DNA from: Clostridia bacterium
GTDB taxonomy: Bacteria > Bacillota > Clostridia > Oscillospirales > Acutalibacteraceae
Assembly (NCBI GenBank): GCA_017380575.1
Contig: JAFODS010000029.1
Location: 22,846-86,845, forward strand
Length of the DNA stretch: 64,000 nucleotides
Reading direction: 5' to 3'
Part shown: positions 17,399 to 25,755 of the stretch, piece after piece
How the letters are laid out: each line of letters begins with the position of its first letter
Numbering within the stretch: position 1 is the stretch's first letter
The notes under the pieces: model-generated
What the model was told of the DNA's origin: nothing
What the model saw: the letters and a program-made list of their open reading frames with translations, nothing else
Databases searched by the model: none
Translations under genes and position numbers: made by a program

Positions 17399-20383
17399 TT
17401 ACTCCTCGTCGTTTGTTTCGTTTTCCTGAAGTCCGTTAAGAATTGCATTGAGGTCAAGCTTCTGTGAGTTAAGAAGCTCATCTGCTCTTGAAAGGGTAGG
17501 TGCATTGTTTTCAAGCTGATGTTCAAACTCGTCCTTTGGCTCAAGCAAAGCTTCTATATCCTCAATTGTAGCATCCTGACCGAGATCTTCTGCCATCATT
17601 TTATCAATTCCTGTTGGACCTTTATCTTCAGCTGATTCAGTAAAGTTTTCAACATCAGATGCTTTGTTAACTGCAGTTGCCTTCTTTTTGTTCTTGTAAA
17701 GGAATCTGAGAACAAAGAAAATTATAAGCAAGAAAAGTGTTGTTGCTGAAATAACAGCACCGATTTTAAGACCCTGCGGTTCATAGCTGAATTCAATATC
17801 ATGCATACCGGGCTCAATTTTTACACCGATAAGAGCATCTCCGATTTTGATTTTCTTAGCTTCTTTACCGTCAATTTTTACCGTCCAACCTTCATCGTAG
17901 TTGATTGAAGTGTAGAGTATTTTGTTTTCACCTGCGTTGACGTGGCCCTTGATATATGTGTCATCAAATTCATCGATAGTCATTCCGCCTTGCTTGAGTA
18001 CTTCATAGCCGGCATCAAAGATATCAATATCAAGTCCTGCAGCATAACATTCAATATAACCCGAATCTTTATCTGCGGGTACAGGTACTTCTACGGTAAG
18101 AATTTCACCGGGAGCACATTTTCCACAGTCAAGAATATAAGGCTCGTTAAGATTCTGTGTTACACGGAAGTCTGATTGTTCGGTGAAAACTTCAATATTT
18201 TCGATTGTACTGCCTTTGAAATAAAGATATACGTTCTGACTTTCGGGAATATAATATTTTAAAGTGATTTTTCCGTCAGCGTTGGTCTGTTCTTTAAAAT
18301 AGGTGAATGTGTCAGAGTAAAATTCGTTGCCGTCGTCAGTAATGTTATCGGTTGTATAGCTTTGTACATCGATTTTTTTCAGTGCTCCGTAAATGCCGGT
18401 TGAATAATACCAAAAATCATTGTGAATATCAAACGGGTTCGAATATTCAGCTGTGAAATCAACCATTTTTTCGTTAACGGTGAATGCTAACGGCATATAA
18501 TACTTGTTTTTGTACGCTGTATATTTACCGCAGGTTGCTACAAAATCATAAAGGTCTGTATTGATTTCACGCTCGTCGTTTTTTACAAGGTATTTAAGCC
18601 CCATCATCGCGTTGTAAACGGGTGTCTGTGAATAATAAATGTAACTGTTGATATAGTTACTGTCCATACCGAGCTTGTCCTGAAGATTTGCTGATTTTTC
18701 ATATGCCATAGAGGAGAAAACTGAAATACCGTTGTAGTTGAACCACGAAGGATCCATTATTGTGTTGCTCCAAGTGAGCTCCATACGGTAATCGTCAGAT
18801 TCTTCTATTTTATCGAGTGTTTTCTTGAGAGTTCTGAAATCTTCGTAGTCGTTAACAAAATTAACTTTTTCCTGAGTAATTTTGATATGGTCGATATCTG
18901 CGATTGCTACCTCAGCAAACACACAGCACATAAGAAGAAGTGCGACTGCAGACTGAGCGATATCTTTTTTCTTCATAAGGCTGAGAATGAGAGTATAAGC
19001 TACTGTGAAACCTACTGTGATATAAACAGTATCGTTATCAACGTTACCCATACCGATTTCCTGAACGAGAATTGTGAAGATAAGAACTGCAAGTCCAGAG
19101 CCGATGATTCCTTTTGGGTTTATGCTCTTGATATGAACAATTACCTGGTAAGCTATCTTCAGAAGGAAGAATGAGTATATGAATGAAAATCTGAAGGGAA
19201 GGTCATTCGGGAAATGTAATGCGTGAAGAATATAGTTGGCAAAGTTAAGGTTGAAGCCGACAAAGAATATTGCGAGAAGAACGATGTGTGCAACCTTTTC
19301 TTTTGCTTTGATTTTATCACAGAATGCATATAACGGAAGAAGGATGACTGCGAGGATTCCGCTGTAAACATTAGGAATCACCGTGTCACCGCTGCTTCTG
19401 ATTGTCGGTTCAAGTGCTGCAAGATGATTTGCAATAAAGTCGAAGATTGTGTTGTAGTATGTTGCTTCTTCAGGGAAGGTACCTGATGTTGCGGAACACG
19501 ATTTAAGGCAGAAATATGTCGGTATAAGTGCGACTGCGGTAAGCATGGCCGCTATAACTGAACTGCCTGCAAAAAGCACACCGCTTCTTAAAAATCTGTT
19601 ATATAAAATCTTGCTGAGCAATGACGATTCTTGCTTGCCTTCGGAGTTGACAGTAAAGGTAATATTGTCATATGTGTCCTTAAGAGTGTTCTTACTGATG
19701 AAATAAACGAGGAAATATATGACTGAGAAGATACAGATCATATATGTCATATAGTAGGATGCGTAGAATGAAACAGCAAGAGAAACAACGTAAAGTGTGC
19801 ATTTTCTGTTGCTTATAATATTTTCGATTCCAAGGATGATAAGCGGAAGAAGATACATTGCATCAATCCACATAATGTTCCAGTAGTATGCAATAAAGAA
19901 TCCGCAGAAAGCATACAGGATACCAAAGGCTGAAACAGTAAAATCATTCTTGCCGGTTGATTTCTTAAGGTAAAACGCAAATGCAGATGCAGCAAGTGCA
20001 TTTTTAATAAGCACCATTGCACCTACCGCCTCGGGGACGTTTTCGTGGCCTGCAATAAGTGTTATGATTGCACCGATCGGGCTCGAAAGATAATTGAAGT
20101 AGTTACCTAAAAAGCTTCCGCCACCGCCGGTTGTCCATGAATAAAGGAGGCTTTTTCCTTCTTTTATTCTGTCAAAAAGCTCCGCAAAAAGCGGGCCGTA
20201 CTGGTGGAACAGATCCATTCTTAAAACGGTTCTTCCTCCGAACGGAATAATTTCGTAGCAATAATAAACAAGCAGCATCAATACTGTTGAGCATATAAAT
20301 GCAAGACCTACATATATATTATTATCAACGAACCTTGAAAGCCGTCCGTTACGTTTTTTTACTGTTTTTACTCCTGAACTCAT
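17399..20383 (-). CDS. YfhO-family multi-pass membrane protein
   Basis: About 994 residues. YfhO proteins are large GT-C-like membrane proteins linked in Bacillus and Listeria to lipid-linked sugar transfer onto teichoic acids. The N-terminal half (about residues 25-490) has around a dozen membrane helices with a conserved first loop (RMDLFHQYGPLFAELFDRIKEG). An extracellular region (about 500-860) follows and includes NYDEGW. A last helix (about 867-890) is followed by a roughly 95-residue acidic cytoplasmic tail, which is longer than I would expect. The first ATG (20392) abuts AAAGG, and the second at 20383 is better spaced. Exact sugar and acceptor are unknown. Confidence 0.8.
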   Translation of the reverse strand: MSSGVKTVKKRNGRLSRFVDNNIYVGLAFICSTVLMLLVYYCYEIIPFGGRTVLRMDLFHQYGPLFAELFDRIKEGKSLLYSWTTGGGGSFLGNYFNYLSSPIGAIITLIAGHENVPEAVGAMVLIKNALAASAFAFYLKKSTGKNDFTVSAFGILYAFCGFFIAYYWNIMWIDAMYLLPLIILGIENIISNRKCTLYVVSLAVSFYASYYMTYMICIFSVIYFLVYFISKNTLKDTYDNITFTVNSEGKQESSLLSKILYNRFLRSGVLFAGSSVIAAMLTAVALIPTYFCLKSCSATSGTFPEEATYYNTIFDFIANHLAALEPTIRSSGDTVIPNVYSGILAVILLPLYAFCDKIKAKEKVAHIVLLAIFFVGFNLNFANYILHALHFPNDLPFRFSFIYSFFLLKIAYQVIVHIKSINPKGIIGSGLAVLIFTILVQEIGMGNVDNDTVYITVGFTVAYTLILSLMKKKDIAQSAVALLLMCCVFAEVAIADIDHIKITQEKVNFVNDYEDFRTLKKTLDKIEESDDYRMELTWSNTIMDPSWFNYNGISVFSSMAYEKSANLQDKLGMDSNYINSYIYYSQTPVYNAMMGLKYLVKNDEREINTDLYDFVATCGKYTAYKNKYYMPLAFTVNEKMVDFTAEYSNPFDIHNDFWYYSTGIYGALKKIDVQSYTTDNITDDGNEFYSDTFTYFKEQTNADGKITLKYYIPESQNVYLYFKGSTIENIEVFTEQSDFRVTQNLNEPYILDCGKCAPGEILTVEVPVPADKDSGYIECYAAGLDIDIFDAGYEVLKQGGMTIDEFDDTYIKGHVNAGENKILYTSINYDEGWTVKIDGKEAKKIKIGDALIGVKIEPGMHDIEFSYEPQGLKIGAVISATTLFLLIIFFVLRFLYKNKKKATAVNKASDVENFTESAEDKGPTGIDKMMAEDLGQDATIEDIEALLEPKDEFEHQLENNAPTLSRADELLNSQKLDLNAILNGLQENETNDEE

Positions 20384-20442
20384 CGCAGTCATCCTTTCAG
20401 AGTATACTCTTACAATATATTACCATAAATTTATCTTTCTTT

Positions 20443-20471
20443 CAATATCTTGTGGTTAAAGTTAATACTAT
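20443..20471 (+). promoter_or_regulatory. Possible sigma-E-type promoter of the spoIIIA operon
   Basis: CAATATC (20443-20449) and AATACTAT (20464-20471) are 14 bases apart and loosely fit the sigma-E pattern. spoIIIA operons are known to be sigma-E controlled. The match is weak. Confidence 0.3.
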
Positions 20472-20533
20472 TTTAATAAAATTTTGTTCTAAAAGAGGAC
20501 AAGTATTCATAAAAAGTATTGGTGATATAAATA

Positions 20534-21495
20534 ATGAACAGAAAAGCTCAAAATCTTTCAGAAATTATAAAAATTTTTCCTGAAAAGCTGAAGTCAGCGT
20601 TAAGTGGTTTGAACGAACAGAAAGCAGACCAGCTATATGAAATAAGATTAAAATCAGAACAGCCGGTAATTCTTGTTTTTTCTGCTGAAAAGTATTTTCT
20701 GACAGATTCAGGAAGACTTACACGATTTTTTAACAGCAATGTTTTAAGTTTGAGTGACTATGAATTGAAGCAGATTTTTCGAAGTATGTGCAGCTATTCC
20801 GTTTACTCAATGACAGAAAATATCTGTAACGGTTTTGTTACGCTTGAGAACGGTTGCCGTGTAGGCGTTTACGGAACTGCTGTTGTTGAAGAAGGCAGGG
20901 TTACTTCAGTAAGGAACGTAAAAGGACTTAATATCCGTTTAGCAGGAGATTTTGTTGATATTTCAGCTGATGTCTGTAAACTTTTTGAAAATTCAAAACC
21001 CAATATACTTATCTGCGGACCGCCTTCAAGCGGTAAGACAACGTTGATAAAAGACTTGTGCAGAAATCTTTCAGACAGGTGTAACTATAAAATATCATTG
21101 ATTGATGAAAGAGCTGAATTTGAAAATTATTATTCCGGATTTAATACCGATGTTCTGACAGGATACCCGAAACCGTTTGGTATTATGTTAAGTGTTCGTA
21201 CACTTTCACCGGATATAATCGTGTTTGATGAGTTAGGAACTTCAGAGGAAGCTGAAGCGGTTCTTGACGGTATGAACAGCGGTGTAAGCTTTGTTATGAG
21301 TATTCATTGTGATAATATGATTGAACTCAAAAAAAAAAACAGATAAAAAAGTTGACTGAATTTGAATTTATTGATTATTTTGTTTTTCTGAAGGATAAGG
21401 CGGAAGTTTCTCGAATTGTTTCAGCTGAGGTTTTTTATAATGAGGACATTGTCATTAATGATAATAGCGGTTTGCTTTGCACTTATGGGTCGTAA
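20534..21495 (+). CDS. spoIIIAA: Stage III sporulation ATPase SpoIIIAA, frame broken at an A11 tract
   Basis: SpoIIIAA is the ATPase of the feeding-tube channel between mother cell and forespore. Walker A is ICGPPSSGKTT near residue 160, and Walker B is IIVFDELG. The open frame from 20534 stops at 21346, right after eleven A residues (21329-21339). In the -1 frame the coding resumes without a stop from the tract to 21495. It gives the expected conserved end (…TEFEFIDYFVFLKDK… then …VSRIVSAEVFYNED…) and overlaps the spoIIIAB start. The tract ends with A_AAA_AAC (21334-21340), a canonical -1 slip heptamer, with UAA two codons later. A miscounted A, transcript slippage or ribosomal frameshifting would each explain this. 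The start ATG is behind GGTGAT. Confidence 0.85.
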
Positions 21496-21949
21496 TATTG
21501 CGGATTCATATAAAAAACGGGTGTCGATGCTTGAGAAAACCGAAGCGATGATTACATTAATTCGTGATGAAATAGATTTTTGTGCCTTACCGATCAATGA
21601 AATGATTCACTTGATTTCTCAAAAAGAATCGTTGAAACAGCTTGCTTTTATTGAAGAATGTTATCGTTTTTTATCTTCGGGTTTGGATTTTCCGCATGCC
21701 TGGAACAATTCGCTTGAAGACAGAAAAAATATTGCTTTTTTAAAGAAGAAAGATGTTGATTTACTAAAATCTTTTGGCGAAAATCTAGGGATTACTGACA
21801 GTGCGGGACAACTTTCAAACTGTAATGTTTATCTGGGTTTGTTGAAGATTAACTATAACGAAGCTTTAAAAGATAAAGAACGTTATTCGGGTCTGACAAC
21901 GGCGATCGGTTTTCTTGTAGGTTTGGGAGTTCTGATTGTTTTTATTTAG
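21440..21949 (+). CDS. spoIIIAB: Stage III sporulation protein SpoIIIAB
   Basis: About 169 residues. A short N-terminal membrane segment (MRTLSLMIIAVCFALMG), a helical soluble middle and a C-terminal hydrophobic helix (TTAIGFLVGLGVLIVFI) match SpoIIIAB, which resembles the GspF/T4P platform proteins in export machines. EKTEAMITLIRDEI near residue 35 is a recognisable block. The ATG at 21440 is behind TGAGG. An in-frame alternative at 21416 would add eight residues without a better site. Its first 56 bases overlap the re-phased end of spoIIIAA. Confidence 0.9.
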   Translation: MRTLSLMIIAVCFALMGRNIADSYKKRVSMLEKTEAMITLIRDEIDFCALPINEMIHLISQKESLKQLAFIEECYRFLSSGLDFPHAWNNSLEDRKNIAFLKKKDVDLLKSFGENLGITDSAGQLSNCNVYLGLLKINYNEALKDKERYSGLTTAIGFLVGLGVLIVFI

Positions 21950-21957
21950 AGGTAAGT

Positions 21958-22146
21958 ATGGATTTGGTATTGAAAATTGCAGGAATCGGAATAATTGTTG
22001 CGGTTTTACAGCAGACACTTTCACGTTCAGGTCGTGATGAATACGCTCTTCTGACGGTTCTTGCCGGAATAATTGCTGTGATAACGCTGTTAGTGCGTGA
22101 GGCTTCGGGATTGTTAGAATCTTTCTCGTTTTTAATGGATTTTTAG
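21958..22146 (+). CDS. spoIIIAC: Stage III sporulation protein SpoIIIAC
   Basis: A 62-residue two-helix membrane protein (about residues 5-22 and 33-52), matching SpoIIIAC in length and in the VLKIAGIGIIVAVLQQTL and GRDEYALLTVLAG blocks. It starts behind GAGGTAAGT eight bases past spoIIIAB. It is thought to form the membrane core of the mother-cell part of the channel with SpoIIIAD and SpoIIIAE. Confidence 0.9.
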   Translation: MDLVLKIAGIGIIVAVLQQTLSRSGRDEYALLTVLAGIIAVITLLVREASGLLESFSFLMDF

Positions 22147-22147
22147 T

Positions 22148-22537
22148 ATGGATATTCTAAATCTTGTGTCAATTGCGGTTGTTTGTTCAGTAATATGTAT
22201 TTTGGTGAAACAAATCAAACCCGAGTTTGTGCCTTTTCTGCAGATCAGTTCTTTAATTATAATTTTTACGTTTTGTGTAAACGGTGTCAGAAATCTTCTG
22301 ATATCTATGTCGGATCTTGCAGGTGTCAGCGGTGCTGTGCAGGAAGAGTATGTACTATTGCTTCTGAAAGTTCTTTGTGTTGCTTTAATAACAAAATTTG
22401 CGATAGACATATGTAATGATTCGGGAAATTCCGCTTTAGGTACAGCGGTGTCCTTAGCGGGTAAAGCTGTAATACTTATAATGTGCTTTCCTTTGCTGAG
22501 TACGGTTGTTGAGCTTGCTGTCGGTATGTTGAAGTGA
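22148..22537 (+). CDS. spoIIIAD: Stage III sporulation protein SpoIIIAD
   Basis: A 129-residue protein with four membrane segments, matching SpoIIIAD. VLCVALITKFAIDICNDSG and SLAGKAVILIMCFPL are family blocks. The start codon lies one base after the spoIIIAC stop, so translation is probably coupled. It would sit in the mother-cell membrane of the engulfed sporangium. Confidence 0.92.
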   Translation: MDILNLVSIAVVCSVICILVKQIKPEFVPFLQISSLIIIFTFCVNGVRNLLISMSDLAGVSGAVQEEYVLLLLKVLCVALITKFAIDICNDSGNSALGTAVSLAGKAVILIMCFPLLSTVVELAVGMLK

Positions 22538-22538
22538 T

Positions 22539-23648
22539 ATGAAAATATTGGTTAAAATTTGTTCTGTTTTCCTTATAATGCTTGCTCTTTTGTTAATGAC
22601 GGGTGTCCAATGTTACGCAGACGAAGCGTTATTCGTAAAAGAGGTTTTCGGAAGTTTACCTGATGAAGTGCTGGATTTATATGAAGATATCGGAGTTGAT
22701 TCGCTTGATTTTGATTCAGTATTCAATGTAAGCGGTTCTGATATACTTGAATTGATTAAAAAACTTGTTACAGGTGCAGTTGAATCTCCGTTGATTTCGG
22801 TTGTAAGACTGATTGCTGCGGTAATAATCATTGCTGTATTTGAATGTTTTTTACCTGATGATTCGAAAATTAAAGATGTTATGAATTTAGCGGGAGCGTT
22901 GTTCTGTGTGTTGAGTATCATAAAACCGCTTGCTTTTGCAGTTACGTCATCTGTTTCGTCGATTTCTGTTTCAGGGAAATTTATGTTGGTATTGATTCCT
23001 GTTCTTACGGGTGTTGTTTCAGCTTCGGGAAATCCTACATTGGCTGTTTCGTTTCAGTCGATCGCATTTGTGGCAGCTCAGCTGATTGCCTTATTTGCAA
23101 CGCAGGTTATTGTACCTGTTGTTGGTGTTATTTTGTCATTGGATATTGTTGGATCGCTAATTCCGGGGTTCAGCCTTTCTTCGTTTACAGATGCAATAAA
23201 AAAGAGCATAACAACAGTCCTTTCTTTTGGTGCTACTGTTTTTGTTTCGTTTCTCGGACTTAAAGCAGGTATGGCGAACACAGCGGACACGCTTATGGGT
23301 AAAGGCATGAAGCTTGTTATCAGCTCGGCTGTTCCTGTTATAGGCGGTGCATTGAGTGAAGCATACTCAGGCGTGGTCGGCAGTATGATGCTTGTCAAAA
23401 GTACAATCGGAGTGTTCGGTATAGGTGCAATTGCTCTTGTAACTTTACCGTCATGCATTCAGCTTCTTGTATGGATTCTTGCGTTGAAAATTTCTTCGGG
23501 AATCGCAGGTATGTTTTTACAAAGACAGATAAGCGATTTGCTTAAAGCGGTTTCGTCTTCTCTTGTGCTGCTCAATGTTACGGTTGTTTTTGTTGCAGTT
23601 CTGTTTATAATTTCAACGTCGTTGATACTGGTTCTGAAAGCAGGATGA
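22539..23648 (+). CDS. spoIIIAE: Stage III sporulation protein SpoIIIAE
   Basis: A 369-residue protein. It has a signal peptide (residues 1-27, ending CYADE), a short extracytoplasmic part, and then about seven or eight membrane helices. The block LVLIPVLTGVVSASGNPTLAVSFQSI is typical of SpoIIIAE. It is the largest integral membrane subunit of the channel. It starts one base past the spoIIIAD stop and overlaps the start region of spoIIIAF. Confidence 0.93.
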   Translation: MKILVKICSVFLIMLALLLMTGVQCYADEALFVKEVFGSLPDEVLDLYEDIGVDSLDFDSVFNVSGSDILELIKKLVTGAVESPLISVVRLIAAVIIIAVFECFLPDDSKIKDVMNLAGALFCVLSIIKPLAFAVTSSVSSISVSGKFMLVLIPVLTGVVSASGNPTLAVSFQSIAFVAAQLIALFATQVIVPVVGVILSLDIVGSLIPGFSLSSFTDAIKKSITTVLSFGATVFVSFLGLKAGMANTADTLMGKGMKLVISSAVPVIGGALSEAYSGVVGSMMLVKSTIGVFGIGAIALVTLPSCIQLLVWILALKISSGIAGMFLQRQISDLLKAVSSSLVLLNVTVVFVAVLFIISTSLILVLKAG

Positions 23649-23650
23649 TT

Positions 23651-24112
23651 ATGGAATACATAAAACAATGGGCATTGGGGATGGTTCTTACTTCGGTAAT
23701 CGGTACGGTAATTCTTGTTGTAGCACCTTCAGGCTCAATGGAAAAACAGGTAAGACTTGCTGTTTCGCTGGTTCTTTTGATTATGTTTGTCAAACCGTTA
23801 GTCGGACTGTCTGATATAAACGGAAAGAATTTTAAAAAATATGAGTTTTTTACAGAAAGCACATCGTACAACGCTGATGAATATTTTATTACTGCTTTTA
23901 AAGATAAGCTGAACGATGATATTGTTGAATTAATTGACGATAAAGGAATTAATGTGATTAAAACGGAAATTGATGTTTCAATCAATGATGTAAAAGAAAT
24001 CAGTGTTGACAGGGTTGTCGTTTTTATTGTTGATAAAAATAAAATATCAACCGTTAAACACTTGATTGAAAAAGAATATGGAATTATTGCAGAAGTCGAG
24101 GTGATTTATTGA
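23651..24112 (+). CDS. spoIIIAF: Stage III sporulation protein SpoIIIAF
   Basis: About 153 residues. Two N-terminal helices (about 5-25 and 33-50) are followed by a soluble alpha/beta domain that in Bacillus forms part of a ring in the intermembrane space. The ATG at 23651 is six bases from AGG. The ATG two codons earlier, at 23645, is directly beside it and less likely. The gene overlaps the spoIIIAE and spoIIIAG ends by a few bases. Confidence 0.88.
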   Translation: MEYIKQWALGMVLTSVIGTVILVVAPSGSMEKQVRLAVSLVLLIMFVKPLVGLSDINGKNFKKYEFFTESTSYNADEYFITAFKDKLNDDIVELIDDKGINVIKTEIDVSINDVKEISVDRVVVFIVDKNKISTVKHLIEKEYGIIAEVEVIY

Positions 24113-24636
24113 AGGATTCTTTCAAAAATCTGATTGAAAAATTTACGTGTGACAAGAAAAGACTGTTTATTATTGTTGCAGGTATAGTCGGAGTGTTGCT
24201 TTTGGTTGTGTCTGAATTTATTCCTGAAAGTGAAGAGGATGTTGAAATAACAGAAAATGATGATGAAATGAGTTTCACGTCATATGAAAAAGATATTGAA
24301 GAAAGATTAAAAAATCTGATCGAATCCATTGACGGAGCAGGAAAGGTTCAGGTTATGGTTACGATTGAAAGCGGTGACGAGAAGGTTTATGCAACTGAAA
24401 GTAAAAAAACAGAGAACAATGAAGAAAAGAGTTATGTGCTTGTGGATATCGAGGGCAGTGATAGCGGACTGCTTCTGAAAATAGCACAGCCTGAAATACG
24501 AGGTGTAGCGATAGTGTGTCAGGGTGCGGATTCGCCGACAGTAAGAAATGCGGTTGTTGGTGCGGTTACATCTGTACTGGGGATAAGCAGTAATCGTGTG
24601 AATGTTTCAAAAATGAAAAACAGTAACGGAGGATGA
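24109..24636 (+). CDS. spoIIIAG: Stage III sporulation protein SpoIIIAG
   Basis: A 175-residue protein with one N-terminal membrane helix (about residues 20-38). An acidic linker follows, then the ring-building motif domain (RLKNLIESIDGAGKVQVMVTIES...). The C-terminal block EIRGVAIVCQGADSPTVRN is conserved in SpoIIIAG. The start is TTG at 24109, behind GAGGTG and overlapping the spoIIIAF stop by four bases. It forms the large ring of the mother-cell channel. Confidence 0.9.
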   Translation: MKDSFKNLIEKFTCDKKRLFIIVAGIVGVLLLVVSEFIPESEEDVEITENDDEMSFTSYEKDIEERLKNLIESIDGAGKVQVMVTIESGDEKVYATESKKTENNEEKSYVLVDIEGSDSGLLLKIAQPEIRGVAIVCQGADSPTVRNAVVGAVTSVLGISSNRVNVSKMKNSNGG

Positions 24637-24640
24637 TTTT

Positions 24641-25183
24641 ATGGTTATAAAAAAGAAGCAGATAGTTACGGCAACGCTTGCTCTTGCACTGGGTGCAGCT
24701 GTGTTTGTAAATTGGTACTATACAGGACCGCAGCCGCAGCAGACTCTGAATAATGAAAACACAACACAGCCTGCTGAAAGTGAAAATCTCGGTGATGCAC
24801 AGTATGTTTCTGCGACAACCGGGAAGCAGACTGCAGAAACTCTTGCTGATTTCAAAATGAAAAGAGACTCGGCACGTGATGAAGCTAAGGAAACTTTGAA
24901 TTCTGTAATTAAGGATTCAAAATCATCACCTGATGCAATTGCTCAGGCTACGGAGTCTTTGGCGATAATTGCTGACGATATAAAGGATGAAGCTGATCTT
25001 GAAAATCTTATTTTCGCTAAGACATCTTGTGAATGTGTTGTTATAATTGATGCTGAGGTTTGTCAGGTGATAGTCGGCAAAGGAACACTTTCGCAGAATG
25101 TATCGCTTCAGATTAAGGAACTTGTGGTAAAACAGACAAAAATTCCTTCAAAAAATATAACAATTATTGAATTAAAAGGTTGA
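24641..25183 (+). CDS. spoIIIAH: Stage III sporulation protein SpoIIIAH
   Basis: A 180-residue protein with an N-terminal helix (about residues 8-26), an intermembrane linker, and a ring-building domain (about 85-175) that binds SpoIIQ across the septum. The block ESLAIIADDIKDEADLENLI supports the family. It is the last gene of the operon and starts behind GGAGGAT. No asp23 or acc genes follow, as they do in several Firmicutes; a leader and nusB come next. Confidence 0.9.
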   Translation: MVIKKKQIVTATLALALGAAVFVNWYYTGPQPQQTLNNENTTQPAESENLGDAQYVSATTGKQTAETLADFKMKRDSARDEAKETLNSVIKDSKSSPDAIAQATESLAIIADDIKDEADLENLIFAKTSCECVVIIDAEVCQVIVGKGTLSQNVSLQIKELVVKQTKIPSKNITIIELKG

Positions 25184-25207
25184 TGTATTCAAAAAATGTG
25201 GTATAAT
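25180..25207 (+). promoter_or_regulatory. Promoter of the nusB operon
   Basis: TTGATG (25180-25185) and TATAAT (25202-25207) are 16 bases apart, and a TGG before the -10 adds an extended -10. The -35 overlaps the spoIIIAH stop. Confidence 0.65.
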
Positions 25208-25212
25208 ATGCA

Positions 25213-25322
25213 TTAAAGTATGAATATATACAGTTAGTGCACCTTAAAAATCTGCAGATAGTTGCGGAGAATATACCTGTTGATAAGTGCCCTCTGTATT
25301 CATACGGAGGGTTTATTTTTTT
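25213..25322 (+). promoter_or_regulatory. Structured leader with terminator/antiterminator upstream of nusB
   Basis: From the expected transcription start, about 110 bases precede nusB. CCCTCTGTAT (25290-25299) pairs with ATACGGAGGG (25302-25311), followed by a T run, forming an intrinsic terminator. GTATGAATA at 25218-25226 is the exact reverse complement of TATTCATAC at 25297-25305, inside that stem. The 5' end can therefore open the terminator. CTGCA (25252-25256) can pair with TGCGG (25263-25267) between them. I cannot assign it to a known riboswitch class. It could also be a short stand-alone RNA. Confidence 0.6.
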
Positions 25323-25337
25323 GAAAGGATGATAAAA

Positions 25338-25754
25338 ATGAGTACAATATCCGAAAAAAGACGTAAGTCAAGAGAACAGTCTTTCATCGTTCTTTTTGAA
25401 AAGTCGTTTAACGAGGAGCAGTCTTTTGATGAGATTGTAGAGATTGCAATCGAATCGGAAGTAATCGAAAAAGATAAATTTATGAACAGCATTCTTAAAT
25501 ATGCCGAGGAAAACCTTGTGGATATAGATGCTGAAATAGAAAAAAATCTTAAAGGCTGGAGTAAATCAAGAATTTCAAAGGTCAGTCTTGCACTTCTGAG
25601 AATGGCTATCGCTGAAATGAAGTATATAGATGATGTGCCGGTTGGTGTTTCTATCAACGAAGCTGTTGAAATTTGTAAAATTTACGGTTCTGATGAAGAT
25701 AAATCTTTTGTCAACGGAGTTCTCGGCTCGGTTGCAAGAGGCATAGAGGCGTAA
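25338..25754 (+). CDS. nusB: Transcription antitermination factor NusB
   Basis: NusB (about 138 residues) binds boxA RNA with NusE (S10) and supports rRNA transcription. It is all-helical, with RRKSREQSFIVLFE at the N-terminus and the C-terminal VPVGVSINEAVEICKIYGSDEDKSFVNGVLG block. The ATG at 25338 follows AAAGGATG. The longer reading from 25287 would start inside the terminator stem of the leader. It heads the nusB-to-recN operon, whose genes are separated by 1 to about 28 bases. Confidence 0.95.
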   Translation: MSTISEKRRKSREQSFIVLFEKSFNEEQSFDEIVEIAIESEVIEKDKFMNSILKYAEENLVDIDAEIEKNLKGWSKSRISKVSLALLRMAIAEMKYIDDVPVGVSINEAVEICKIYGSDEDKSFVNGVLGSVARGIEA

Positions 25755-25755
25755 A

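Noticed and set aside
25287-25337. A longer NusB start at 25287
   Set aside because: It would begin just before the leader's terminator stem and add residues not seen in NusB proteins; the ATG at 25338 has a good site.
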